From the NCBI GenBank assembly GCA_964523405.1, contig CAZGAQ010000030.1, positions 1 to 64,000 on the forward strand: DNA of 64,000 nt, in the 5' to 3' direction. The notes under the pieces were generated by a model, which searched no databases, had not been told where the DNA came from, and was given only the letters and a program-made list of their open reading frames with translations. Source of the DNA: CAZGAQ01 sp964523405. GTDB lineage: Bacteria; Planctomycetota; Phycisphaerae; UBA1845; Fen-1342. Position 1 is the stretch's first letter; every line of letters starts with the position of its first letter. The position numbers were made by a program, and so were the translations under genes. Of the stretch, positions 8,866 to 17,267 are shown piece by piece.

Positions 8866-9444
8866 ATGCGTATGTCTTCATCGCGTCACTTAGCCGCAAT
8901 GGCGGTCGGGCTGTTCGCCACCAGCGCGGCGCTGGCCAACCTCGTCTCATATCAAGCCACCCTTTCGGGAGCAGCGGAGAGTCCGCCGAATGCATCGCCG
9001 GGCACGGGCGCGGCGCTGGTCGACATCGATGTTGTGGCCCACACCCTACGCGTCCGCGCGGATTTTACGGGTCTGCTCGGTAACGTGACGGCGTCGCACA
9101 TCCACGGCCCGACCGCGGCGCCGGGTGCGGGCACGGCCGGAGTCGCCACGATGACGCCGACGTTCGCGGGCTTCCCCACAGGCGTCACGGCCGGCACATA
9201 CGACCACACGTTCGACACGAGCCTGGCGGCGACCTACAACGCCGCTTTTGTCACGGCGAACGGCGGAACCGCGGCGGGTGCGGAGGCTGCGCTGGCGGCC
9301 AGCCTGGCGGCCGGCACGGCGTACCTCAACATTCACTCGTCAGTGGTTCCCGGCGGAGAGATTCGCGGCTTCTTGACGCCGGTGCCGGAGCCGGCGGCGG
9401 TGGCATTGCTGGCGGTGGGAACGCTAGTGCTGCGACGGCGCTAG
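8866..9444 (+). CDS. CHRD-domain protein with PEP-CTERM sorting signal
   Basis: A 192-residue secreted protein. Signal peptide to about residue 24 (AALANLVSYQ). The CHRD domain (about 26-165) has its typical elements: YQATLSGAAESPP, ASHIHGPTAAPG, a closing AYLNIHSSVVPGGEIRGFL. CHRD was first named in chordin and is common in secreted bacterial proteins; its biochemical role is unknown. The C-terminus VPEPAAVALLAVGTLVL followed by RRR is a PEP-CTERM signal, read by an exosortase system for surface sorting. ATG 8866 has AGGAGG nearby. The gene stands alone on the plus strand, convergent with the GH130 gene. Confidence 0.9.
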   Translation: MRMSSSRHLAAMAVGLFATSAALANLVSYQATLSGAAESPPNASPGTGAALVDIDVVAHTLRVRADFTGLLGNVTASHIHGPTAAPGAGTAGVATMTPTFAGFPTGVTAGTYDHTFDTSLAATYNAAFVTANGGTAAGAEAALAASLAAGTAYLNIHSSVVPGGEIRGFLTPVPEPAAVALLAVGTLVLRRR

Positions 9445-9466
9445 GCACCCGCGCGGCGCGGCATCC

Positions 9467-9502
9467 GCGTGGCGCTCGCCGGCTTGGGGGCGAGCGCCAC
9501 GC
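9467..9502. terminator. Strong hairpin between convergent genes
   Basis: A perfect 14-bp stem (GCGTGGCGCTCGCC and its complement) around an 8-base loop, in the 81-base gap between the convergent CHRD and GH130 genes. No T-tract; probably a bidirectional terminator. Confidence 0.6.
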
Positions 9503-9525
9503 ACAGCGGACACGAAGGCTCGGGA

Positions 9526-10536
9526 CTAGGGCGGGCAGTGGCGCAGGTGCGCCAGCAGGTCCTTCAGGGCACAGCGCGCCACGCCAACGAACCGATCCGC
9601 CCCGCCGTAGTACACGTGCAGCACGCCGTCGATGACGACCTTGCCGCAGGGAAAGATGCAGCCGGCATACATGCCGTCCACCTCGTAGTCCTGCTCGGGC
9701 TGCAGGAGCCACTCGGGCGTGCGATGCAGCACCTGACTCGGGTCGTCGAGCTTGAGCAGCAGGGCGCCGAGGCGGTAGCGGTTGTCCGGGCCGACGGCGT
9801 GATACAGCGTCAGCCAGCCGAACTCCGTGCGGAGCGGCGGCGTGTTGGCGCCAATCTTCCGCTCCCAGTCATACTTCGCGGTGCACAACAAACGCGACTC
9901 GCGCAGGTTGAGCAGGTCGTGCCCGCGGGCGATCCAGATTGCGGGGTGTTCGGTGCCGTACCCGCGCCCGACCCACTCCATCGGCCGGTGCAGCATCCAG
10001 TACTGTCCGCCGATCTGCTCGGGGAAGAGGATCGCATCGCGGTCGTCGATCAGCGGGTCGGTGATGCGGCCGGCGCGGATGAACGTCTTGAAGTCGCGCG
10101 TGATCGCCAGCCCCGTCGCTGTCGCATTGCAGCGCAGGTGCCGCGGAAACTCCGGCGGGCACTTCGGCGCGCGGTACGGCGCGTGGTCGTTCAGCCAGTA
10201 CTGCCCGGGCGGGAACGGCCGGCTGGCGTACGTGATGTAGAAATGCTCGCCCATGCGGACAATGCGCGGGTCCTCGACGCAGCCGGCATCGAAGCCGTCG
10301 CGGCTGGGCTCGAAGACCGGCTGCGCCTGCCGCTCAAAGTGCACGCCGTCGCCGCTGCGGGCCAGCCCCAGGCGGATAACGTGCTGTTCGTCGTAACCGG
10401 CCGCGCGGTACAGCAGCAATACTTCGCGGCGTTCCGCGTCGTACCAGGCGCCGGGATTGGTCGTGACCATCGATTCCCAGGCATTCTGGGGATTCGGACG
10501 CAGGATCGGATTGCCTTCATAACGTTCAAGCTTCAT
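9526..10536 (-). CDS. GH130-family glycoside phosphorylase/hydrolase (mannoside-active)
   Basis: A 336-residue cytoplasmic enzyme with a five-bladed propeller pattern: GNPILRPN at the start, NPGAWYDAERREVLLLYRAAG, ARSGDGVHF, EDPRIVRMGEHFYITYA, DDRDAILFPE, LHRPMEWVG, LYHAVGPDNRYRLGALLL, and a closing YYGGAD. This is the GH130 signature. Characterised GH130 members phosphorolyse beta-1,4-mannosyl-glucose or beta-mannobiose, or hydrolyse beta-1,2-mannosides. The ATG overlaps the stop of the upstream symporter by 4 bases. It would process oligosaccharides brought in by that symporter. It is the last gene of the polysaccharide locus. Confidence 0.92.
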   Translation of the reverse strand: MKLERYEGNPILRPNPQNAWESMVTTNPGAWYDAERREVLLLYRAAGYDEQHVIRLGLARSGDGVHFERQAQPVFEPSRDGFDAGCVEDPRIVRMGEHFYITYASRPFPPGQYWLNDHAPYRAPKCPPEFPRHLRCNATATGLAITRDFKTFIRAGRITDPLIDDRDAILFPEQIGGQYWMLHRPMEWVGRGYGTEHPAIWIARGHDLLNLRESRLLCTAKYDWERKIGANTPPLRTEFGWLTLYHAVGPDNRYRLGALLLKLDDPSQVLHRTPEWLLQPEQDYEVDGMYAGCIFPCGKVVIDGVLHVYYGGADRFVGVARCALKDLLAHLRHCPP

Positions 10537-12554
10537 GGCACAACTTCCTGTACAGCCGGCCGCGCGGCGGCCGCATGCGGCTCCCCGCCGGCCGGAGCCG
10601 CCGCGGGGAGCGGACGGTACCAGAACCAGTACAACCCGACCAGGCTGGCCAGGAACAAGCCCAGCGAGATCAGTCCGGCCTGGTACTGCCCGATCATGAA
10701 CTGCATCGGGCACAGATACATCGTCACCATCCACACGAAGGCGAACGGCAACGCCAGCATGTCATTGCGGTGCTCGCGGTGCATGGCGGAGCGCACGGCG
10801 GGCGCCAGCGTGTTGGCGAGGTCTCCCCACAGTCCAAACGGCCGGGTCACGTGGTAGAAGTGCTGCAGGACCGCGTGCGGCGTGGGTGCGCCGAGGTAGG
10901 TGCCGATGACCGCGCAGATCAGCGAGACCGGCGTGAGGATCAGGAACTGCGTCACCTCGCTCAGTTCATGGGCCGGATACATTGTGTTGTAGGCCAGGAT
11001 CGCGATGGCCGCGGCCATCCCACCGAACATGCTCGTAGCAAAGCCGGTGCCGTTGAAGCGTCCCCAGTAGAACCGCAGCAGCATGGGCATGCCGATGCCC
11101 GACCAGAGGCCCATCGTGATCCAGCCCCAGATGGAGTTGATGTTTGGCACCAGGTAGCCGACGCTGAAGGACAGTGCTACCAGGACGATGCAGAATCCGT
11201 AGGTCGAGAAGAGCAGCTCGCGCGTCTTGGCACCCGGGCGAATGTAGCCCTTGTACAGGTCGTTGGTCCAGATGGCGGAGGCCTTGTTGACCGTAACGTT
11301 GAAGGTGGAGGTCGAGGCGGCCAGCAGGGCCACGAAGATCAGGCCGCGCAGGCCGTTGGGGATCGCGTAGAGCAGGACCGAGGGCGCGATGCGCTCGGCG
11401 TTGAGGGTGCCGTCAAAGCTGAGCAGCTCGATCTTCTGCGTCCAGGCGGCGCCGAGCAGGTTCTGTAAGCCGGCGACCACTTCAGGGAACTGGTCGGGGT
11501 GCAGCTTGATCCTGGCCAGCACCTCGCGCCACTGGGCCGCATCCGTCACCACGTGTTGCTTAATCAGCGCCGTCGCCTGCGCCAGAACACCCATGTCCGG
11601 GAAGAAGTCGCGCACCAGATACAGCCCGAGGATCACGAAGCCGATCATGAACGGCCAGCGCAGCGTCATCAGGACGCTCCACATACAGGCGAGCAGGCCG
11701 CACTCGCGCTCGTTGCGGGCGGCAAAGAACTGCGGCTCGTGCCCTGTGCCGAAGCCGCCGATGATCAGCTTGTTGAGCACCAGGAAGCCCATCGTATAGA
11801 GGAGCAGTTGCTGGTACTGCTCGTAGCCCTTGGGCACGTCGACTCTCCACGCCGGGAACGAATCCGCCCACTCCCGGCAGTTCGTCAGCGTGCGGGCCAT
11901 CTGCGTGAAGACGGCCGGCTCGTCCATCTTCACGATCGCCAGCACCGTCACGACCGCAATGCCCAGAACGATCAGGCCGCACTGGAACAAGTCGGAATAG
12001 ACGACGCCGTAGAAGCCCGACATCATGGTCGAGATCGTGGCGACGCCGATCAGGAGCACGGCGCACTGGAACGGCGTGAGCGGGATGAACAGCGACATGA
12101 ACAGGCCGCTGCCCACCGCGAGGTATGTCAGCATCGCGGCCGTGAATACGATGAAGGCCACGGCGGTGGCGACGCGGGCGAAATGGCCGCTGCTGCCGGT
12201 GCCGAAGCGGAAGCTCATCCATTCCGCAATGGTCATGCAGCCGGAGCGGCGGTGCCATTTGCCCGTCCAGATCATTTGACAGATCATCGCCAGCGACAGG
12301 CCGCCGCGGAACTCGATGAACAAACCGCGTGGGCCGAAGATGTAGAGCAGGGAGATGATGAGCATGGTGCCGGTCAGGTCCAGCGAGTAGCCCATGCCGG
12401 AAATGCCGAGCATCCACCAGGGGAGGCCCTTTTCGGCGAGGAAGTAGGCGTTCATGTTCTTCGACGCCTGACGCTGGAAGTACAGACCCAGGGCCAGCAT
12501 GCCGAGGAAGTACAGGCCGATGATCGCGTAGTCGAATGTGGTCAGATAGCTCAT
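10533..12554 (-). CDS. Sodium:solute symporter (SSS family), likely oligosaccharide uptake
   Basis: A 673-residue inner-membrane transporter with about 14 hydrophobic helices. The start MSYLTTFDYAIIGLYFLGMLALGLYF and the segments FLAEKGLPWWMLGISGMGYSLD and SGFYGVVYSDLFQCGLI are typical of SLC5/SglT-type carriers that couple solute entry to sodium. SSS carriers next to glycoside hydrolases commonly import sugars. There is a long cytoplasmic insert near 285-400 and a long C-terminal part. ATG 12554 has AGGA upstream. It lies 52 bases after the esterase/hydrolase fusion gene and overlaps the GH130 gene, so it belongs to the same operon. Confidence 0.93.
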   Translation of the reverse strand: MSYLTTFDYAIIGLYFLGMLALGLYFQRQASKNMNAYFLAEKGLPWWMLGISGMGYSLDLTGTMLIISLLYIFGPRGLFIEFRGGLSLAMICQMIWTGKWHRRSGCMTIAEWMSFRFGTGSSGHFARVATAVAFIVFTAAMLTYLAVGSGLFMSLFIPLTPFQCAVLLIGVATISTMMSGFYGVVYSDLFQCGLIVLGIAVVTVLAIVKMDEPAVFTQMARTLTNCREWADSFPAWRVDVPKGYEQYQQLLLYTMGFLVLNKLIIGGFGTGHEPQFFAARNERECGLLACMWSVLMTLRWPFMIGFVILGLYLVRDFFPDMGVLAQATALIKQHVVTDAAQWREVLARIKLHPDQFPEVVAGLQNLLGAAWTQKIELLSFDGTLNAERIAPSVLLYAIPNGLRGLIFVALLAASTSTFNVTVNKASAIWTNDLYKGYIRPGAKTRELLFSTYGFCIVLVALSFSVGYLVPNINSIWGWITMGLWSGIGMPMLLRFYWGRFNGTGFATSMFGGMAAAIAILAYNTMYPAHELSEVTQFLILTPVSLICAVIGTYLGAPTPHAVLQHFYHVTRPFGLWGDLANTLAPAVRSAMHREHRNDMLALPFAFVWMVTMYLCPMQFMIGQYQAGLISLGLFLASLVGLYWFWYRPLPAAAPAGGEPHAAAARPAVQEVVP

Positions 12555-12606
12555 GCGGTGTCCTGTCCCTGCATCATCTCATTCGGGGCCGATCGGCCGG
12601 CCGAGG

Positions 12607-15600
12607 TCATTGCTGCTTGGCTCCCGCTTCCAGGGCGTCGTCCGTCTGCGTCGTCAACACAATCACCGCCTGCGCCGGGATCTGGAGCGTCAAGCCGTCC
12701 GCCAGACGCACGTCCGTCCGCCGCCCCGCCGGCACCGGGAACAAATCCCGCCCATCCTTCGTCACGCTCTCCGGCCAGACGTCCACCCGGTTGTCCTCGT
12801 CCGCGTCAACATACGCCCACTCCACGAGCGTGACGGCCTGCGTCGCTTGCGGCGCGCTGAGCCGGAGCGTCCGCGGCCAGCGGTCGTGGTTCACAATCGC
12901 CACCGAGTATTGTGACGCCCCGGCGGGTGCTAGGCGCGCGGCCGCAACGCGCAGCCCCGGGATTCCAGTCACCTCCGCGGCGACCGGGTGACATCCCGGT
13001 GGGAACGAGCGCGCCAGCACCGACCAGGCGTAGAACCAGGGACGCATGTGTTCGTCTTCCGGGTGGCCGTTTTCAGCCCCCAGGATGTTCCACATGCCCC
13101 AAATCTTGCGGCGGGCGTAGGCGTCGGCCGGCGGATTCTCAGAGAGGTCGTTCATGAACTCGTCGCCGTCGCCGAGGAAGTACATGGCATCGTCGAGGTC
13201 CCAGGCCATCAGGCCGCTGCCGCCGCCGCGGATGAACTGAATCGCGGCGTCCGCCATCGCCACGCCGTACCAGAACTTGTACACGTCGGGGTTCTGGTCC
13301 TGCGGGGTCTTGCCATCCATCAGGCCGATTTCGCCCAGCACGAACGGCTTGCCCGGGTCGTATTGCCGCATCTGGCGGAGTTGCTCGCGCGCGGACAGCT
13401 CCAGCAGGCCGCGGCGCACTTCCTCGCGCACCACGTACCAGTGCTCGTCGTAGCAGCCGATCAGCCGGCAGATCTCCCGGTCTTTCAGCGTCCGCGACGT
13501 CAGTGCCGAATCCCCGTCCGGCGCGGACAGCGTGATGCGCCCGTCCAGCCCGCGCGCCTCCAGCTCCTGGCCCAGATTGAGCAGCGCCGTCCGCCAGTCC
13601 TCCGGCGTGATGTGCGACCACTCGCCGTGGGGCTCGTTGATCAGGTTGTAGTAGCGGATGCAGGTGTACTTCTTCTCGCGCAACAAATAGTCCAGCGAAC
13701 CGCCGACGATCTGCGTCCAGCGCGGATCGGTGCTCGCCAGGTTCAGCGCGCGGCCCAGCGGGCGCCCCCATTCGCCCAGAATCACCGTCACGTGGTGCGC
13801 CTCGCACCAGTCGAGCAGTTGGCACAGCTTCCGCATGTACGGCGTGTTCCAGTCGTAGATCGGCGCCCCTTCGGCGTCGAACCCGCGACAGTACCAGAAC
13901 GCGTCCAGCATCACCCGCGCCACCGGCAGCCGCATGAACTCCAGCCGCCGGCAGATCTTGTCCCAATCGGCGCTGGAGACTTCGAACCACGGATAAGACG
14001 CCCACTGCACGCCGACGCCGAAGAATGGGTCGGTGATCGCGTGCTCAAAGTCGAGCTGCACCGTCGCGTCCGGCTTGCTCGCGATCGGCCGACTTTCGCC
14101 AGCCGCCGTCGCGTCCGGCGCATCCGTCCGGAAGGGCGACGCCGGTAATCCGTCCTGGTTGAAGAGCGTCGCCCGCGGCGTATTGCTCCACCCGTACCGT
14201 ACGGCCACCGGCTGCGGCAGGTCCTGGCTCGACACCACCACCGTAGCGCCGTCGATCACCGCCTCGGCCGGCACGAACTTCCCGTCCGCCCCCGCGATCG
14301 TGAACTCGCCCAGCTTGCCGTCCGGCGCCGCCAAGCCCGCCCCGACGTGGTCAAACCGCAGCCGGATGCGCCCCGCCTCGACTTCCTGCCGGCGATACAG
14401 CGGGCCCGAGACCTCGACCTCGCAGCCGTAGGTGCGGGCCAGGGCCCAGCGGGCAAGGCGCTCGCCGACGGCCTGCTTGTTGGCGGGATGAATGTCGTTG
14501 GGGTCGCCCACGTCCGTGGTGACCACCATACCGGTGTTCGGGACCTGGAGGCTCAGCAGCTGGGACTCGCGCAGCTCGGCGGCCGCATCGGGCGCGCCAT
14601 AGCGATACGGGGCGATCTGCACGTAATAGAACGGCAGGTCGCCGAGCCCCCACCGCCGGCGCCAGTCCTGAATCAGGGCCGGGAAGAGGCGGGCATACGC
14701 GCGGCCCTGCGTGTGATTCGCCTCGCCCTGGTACCACAGAAACCCGCGTACCGTGTACCGCGTGAGCGGCGCGATCATGCCGTTGTACAGAACGGTCGGC
14801 GAGTTTTCGTGCAGCATCTTCACCGGGTTCGGCAGCAGCACGGCTGAGACCTTGTAGCGCCACAGGCCGGCGAGCGAGCGGCGGTCCTGGCGGGCGTCGG
14901 CGGGGGCGATCCAGAGCTGGTCGGGCTTACCCACCAGACCCCCGTCGCCGCCGTCGTCAAACACGCGCACCGCGAGCACATTCTGATCCGCCTGCGCGAA
15001 GCCGCCGGGGATGAAGTACTCGCGCGGCGCCTCCCAGTAACGCGGCGTACCGTAGCCGATCGACCCGAGCTTGCGCCCATTGAAGTACGTGACGTCGCAG
15101 TCGGCGACGGGCCCGAGGCTGAGCACCAGGTCGCGGCCGCGCCAGGCTTCCGGCAGGTCGATCGGGCGGCGAAACCAGACGACGCCGTCCAGCTCACGCA
15201 GGTCGGGCTGGTCCTCCCAGCGTCCCGGCACATCCAGCGTGCCGAAGCCGCTGTCGTCGAACTCCGCACGCGCGTAGCCGGCAGCAAGGCCGTCGTCGTG
15301 CGCATCCAGCTCGTAGCGGCGGGCCTCGCGCTGCCCTTCCGCGGCCTGATAGCGCGCCACATTCTCAGGCGTCTTGTCGATGTAAGGCGTGGCGAGTTCT
15401 GCCGTGCACAGGCCGAGGGATTCGAGCATCTCGCGGGAAGTCCACGCTTCCGCCCGTGTGCCGCCCATCGTGGACTGAATCAGCCCGATCGGGACGTTGA
15501 GGTCCTGTTGGACGCGCCGGGCGAAGTAGTACCCGGCCGCACTGAACAGCGCCGCGGAGTCCGGTGTGCAGGCCTGCCACTTGCCGTAGCACTCGGCCTT

Positions 15601-16074
15601 GGGGGCCCAGGTGGCCGACCAGTTCACCTTGAACAAGCGCATGCGGGGGTACTGGGCGGCCGCGACCTCCTGCTCATGATTCAGCACGCCCCCCCACCCG
15701 TAGCCCCGGGCCAGCGGCATCTCCATGTTCGACTGGCCGGAACACACCCAGACTTCACCGACGAGGATGTCATGCAGGGTGACCGTGTTCTGGCCGGTGA
15801 ACGCGAGCTCAAACGGACCGCCGGCGGCCGGCGTGGCGACGTAGGCTTCCCAGCGCCCGTCCGCGCCTGTCGTCACGCCGACCGCATCGCCCGGCCAACT
15901 GGGTTGGATCGTGACCGGCTCGTTCGGCTCCGCCCAGCCCCACAGCCGCACGCGACTCTGCTGCTGCAGCACGGCGTGGTCACCCAGCAGCGTCGGCAGC
16001 CGCACGTCCGCCCGCCCGCTGACCGCCAGCGCGGCCACGAGGACTGTCGCCGCCAAGCCGAGTCGCCGCGTCAT
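12607..16074 (-). CDS. Fusion of sialate O-acetylesterase-type esterase and clan GH-A glycoside hydrolase
   Basis: A 1155-residue exported enzyme. Signal peptide to about residue 22. The N-terminal half is a SASA/SGNH esterase: LPTLLGDHAVLQQ (typical start), the nucleophile block CSGQSNMEM with Ser115, STMGGTRAEAW, a jelly-roll insert, and WYQGEANHTQG. From about residue 660 a TIM-barrel hydrolase follows: acid/base Glu814 in NLINEPHG and nucleophile Glu915 in VLGEIGLMDG, the clan GH-A arrangement (GH5/GH39-like). A beta-rich C-terminus closes it. Joining deacetylation and glycoside cleavage in one chain suits an O-acetylated polysaccharide. ATG 16074 overlaps the upstream stop by 4 bases and starts the signal peptide; the frame is open further upstream but only as a shadow of the esterase gene. 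Confidence 0.88.
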   Translation of the reverse strand: MTRRLGLAATVLVAALAVSGRADVRLPTLLGDHAVLQQQSRVRLWGWAEPNEPVTIQPSWPGDAVGVTTGADGRWEAYVATPAAGGPFELAFTGQNTVTLHDILVGEVWVCSGQSNMEMPLARGYGWGGVLNHEQEVAAAQYPRMRLFKVNWSATWAPKAECYGKWQACTPDSAALFSAAGYYFARRVQQDLNVPIGLIQSTMGGTRAEAWTSREMLESLGLCTAELATPYIDKTPENVARYQAAEGQREARRYELDAHDDGLAAGYARAEFDDSGFGTLDVPGRWEDQPDLRELDGVVWFRRPIDLPEAWRGRDLVLSLGPVADCDVTYFNGRKLGSIGYGTPRYWEAPREYFIPGGFAQADQNVLAVRVFDDGGDGGLVGKPDQLWIAPADARQDRRSLAGLWRYKVSAVLLPNPVKMLHENSPTVLYNGMIAPLTRYTVRGFLWYQGEANHTQGRAYARLFPALIQDWRRRWGLGDLPFYYVQIAPYRYGAPDAAAELRESQLLSLQVPNTGMVVTTDVGDPNDIHPANKQAVGERLARWALARTYGCEVEVSGPLYRRQEVEAGRIRLRFDHVGAGLAAPDGKLGEFTIAGADGKFVPAEAVIDGATVVVSSQDLPQPVAVRYGWSNTPRATLFNQDGLPASPFRTDAPDATAAGESRPIASKPDATVQLDFEHAITDPFFGVGVQWASYPWFEVSSADWDKICRRLEFMRLPVARVMLDAFWYCRGFDAEGAPIYDWNTPYMRKLCQLLDWCEAHHVTVILGEWGRPLGRALNLASTDPRWTQIVGGSLDYLLREKKYTCIRYYNLINEPHGEWSHITPEDWRTALLNLGQELEARGLDGRITLSAPDGDSALTSRTLKDREICRLIGCYDEHWYVVREEVRRGLLELSAREQLRQMRQYDPGKPFVLGEIGLMDGKTPQDQNPDVYKFWYGVAMADAAIQFIRGGGSGLMAWDLDDAMYFLGDGDEFMNDLSENPPADAYARRKIWGMWNILGAENGHPEDEHMRPWFYAWSVLARSFPPGCHPVAAEVTGIPGLRVAAARLAPAGASQYSVAIVNHDRWPRTLRLSAPQATQAVTLVEWAYVDADEDNRVDVWPESVTKDGRDLFPVPAGRRTDVRLADGLTLQIPAQAVIVLTTQTDDALEAGAKQQ

Positions 16075-17267
16075 CGCGCCTCCTTCGCGAGCAGGTTCTG
16101 AATGAAGGTCGTCAGGCTGTTGGCCATGACCGTGTGCTGCGGCAGGTGCGGATGACTGTTCAAGCCGCAATAAGGGAAAATCAGGCTGTACACGTGCGCG
16201 TCGCCGTAGGTGGTGTTGAGCTGCGCGACGGCGGACTCGATGTAGCCGGGCCAGGGCGAGCCGGCCTGCGTGGCGTTCATCGAGCCCAGGGCGAGGATGA
16301 TCCGGGCCGCCGGGTACTTGCCGCGCAGCGTGCGGGCGAAGCTCACGTAGCCGTTGATGGCGGCCGTCGGCGTGGGCGTACTGGTCCAGTAGTCGTTCTG
16401 TCCCAGGTTGACCACGACGACGTCGGCCTGCCATTGCGAGAAGTCCCAGTTGCTGCTCGCGTTGCCGGGATCGTGGCGATAGTAGTAGTTGGCGGGCATG
16501 GTTTCGTTCCACCAACTGCTCATCAGGCCGATGCCGCTGACGGCAATGCAACTGTACTCGGCGCCCAGGGCGCGGGCGGTCTGGGCGGCGTAGGACTGGT
16601 AGGCATTCTCGAAGGGCGCGGTCTGCTCGTCGGCGCTGCTCTCCAAGGCCAGGCCGTTGGTGACCGAGTCGCCGTAGAACTCGATCTTGAGCGGGGGGCG
16701 CGCGGGCGGCGCGACCAGCGTACAGCCCGGATCGAGCGTGAAGCCGCAGAAGGTCACCTGGCCGAAGTTCGCCTCGGTCCGCTTGAACAGCTCCACCTTG
16801 TGCACGTCGAAGGGCAGGCCGCTGGCCAGCGTGTACGTGACGCCGCCGGCCGCGCAATCCAACACGGTGGCGGGGCCGTCGTCGATGCGGACCATGAAGT
16901 AGGCGTTGCCGCCGTTGTCGGCCAGCTTCGTCGCCAGGGAGGTGCCTTCGAAGCAGGCGATCACGGCGGTGCCGGCCCAGCCGAGCTTCGGGGAAAGCGG
17001 GTTGCCGCGGTAGACGCGCCCCACGTACTGCATGTTCGGGTCGTTGGGCAGGATGGTCACGCGCGCGGGCTGCAGGATGATCTGCAACTGCGCCGCATCG
17101 GCCAGATCCACGTCGCTGTCACTGTCGCTGTCGTAGGTGTGGGCGCACTGCGCCCCGACCGCGGACCCGGGGCTCCCCGCGCACGCGGCGAAGCCCGACC
17201 AGTCCTGTCCCCGGACTGCGACCGTGCCGAGCAGGCTAACACACAGCCACAGCACGCACACCCTCAT
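16071..17267 (-). CDS. CE2-type acetyl esterase (SGNH) with a dockerin-like loop
   Basis: A 398-residue exported esterase. Signal peptide to about residue 20, then one calcium-loop segment (DSDSDSDVDLADAAQL, 46-61) like half a dockerin. The jelly-roll part at about 80-180 (GRVYRGNPLSPKLGWAGTAV, GTSLATKLAD) and the SGNH part from 193 match carbohydrate esterase family 2: nucleophile Ser201 in YGDSVTNG, oxyanion Asn291 in NLGQND, and a His near 372-374 in NSHPHLPQH. CE2 enzymes remove acetyl groups from xylan or glucomannan. Both ends overlap neighbours by 4 bases (ATGA), so it is translationally coupled to a glycoside hydrolase before it and to the fusion enzyme after it. Confidence 0.88.
   Translation of the reverse strand: MRVCVLWLCVSLLGTVAVRGQDWSGFAACAGSPGSAVGAQCAHTYDSDSDSDVDLADAAQLQIILQPARVTILPNDPNMQYVGRVYRGNPLSPKLGWAGTAVIACFEGTSLATKLADNGGNAYFMVRIDDGPATVLDCAAGGVTYTLASGLPFDVHKVELFKRTEANFGQVTFCGFTLDPGCTLVAPPARPPLKIEFYGDSVTNGLALESSADEQTAPFENAYQSYAAQTARALGAEYSCIAVSGIGLMSSWWNETMPANYYYRHDPGNASSNWDFSQWQADVVVVNLGQNDYWTSTPTPTAAINGYVSFARTLRGKYPAARIILALGSMNATQAGSPWPGYIESAVAQLNTTYGDAHVYSLIFPYCGLNSHPHLPQHTVMANSLTTFIQNLLAKEAR

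Noticed and set aside
16075..16857. Upstream extension of the esterase/hydrolase fusion frame
   Set aside because: It reads Arg/Gly-rich nonsense over the CE2 gene, and the signal peptide starts at 16074 with an ATGA overlap.
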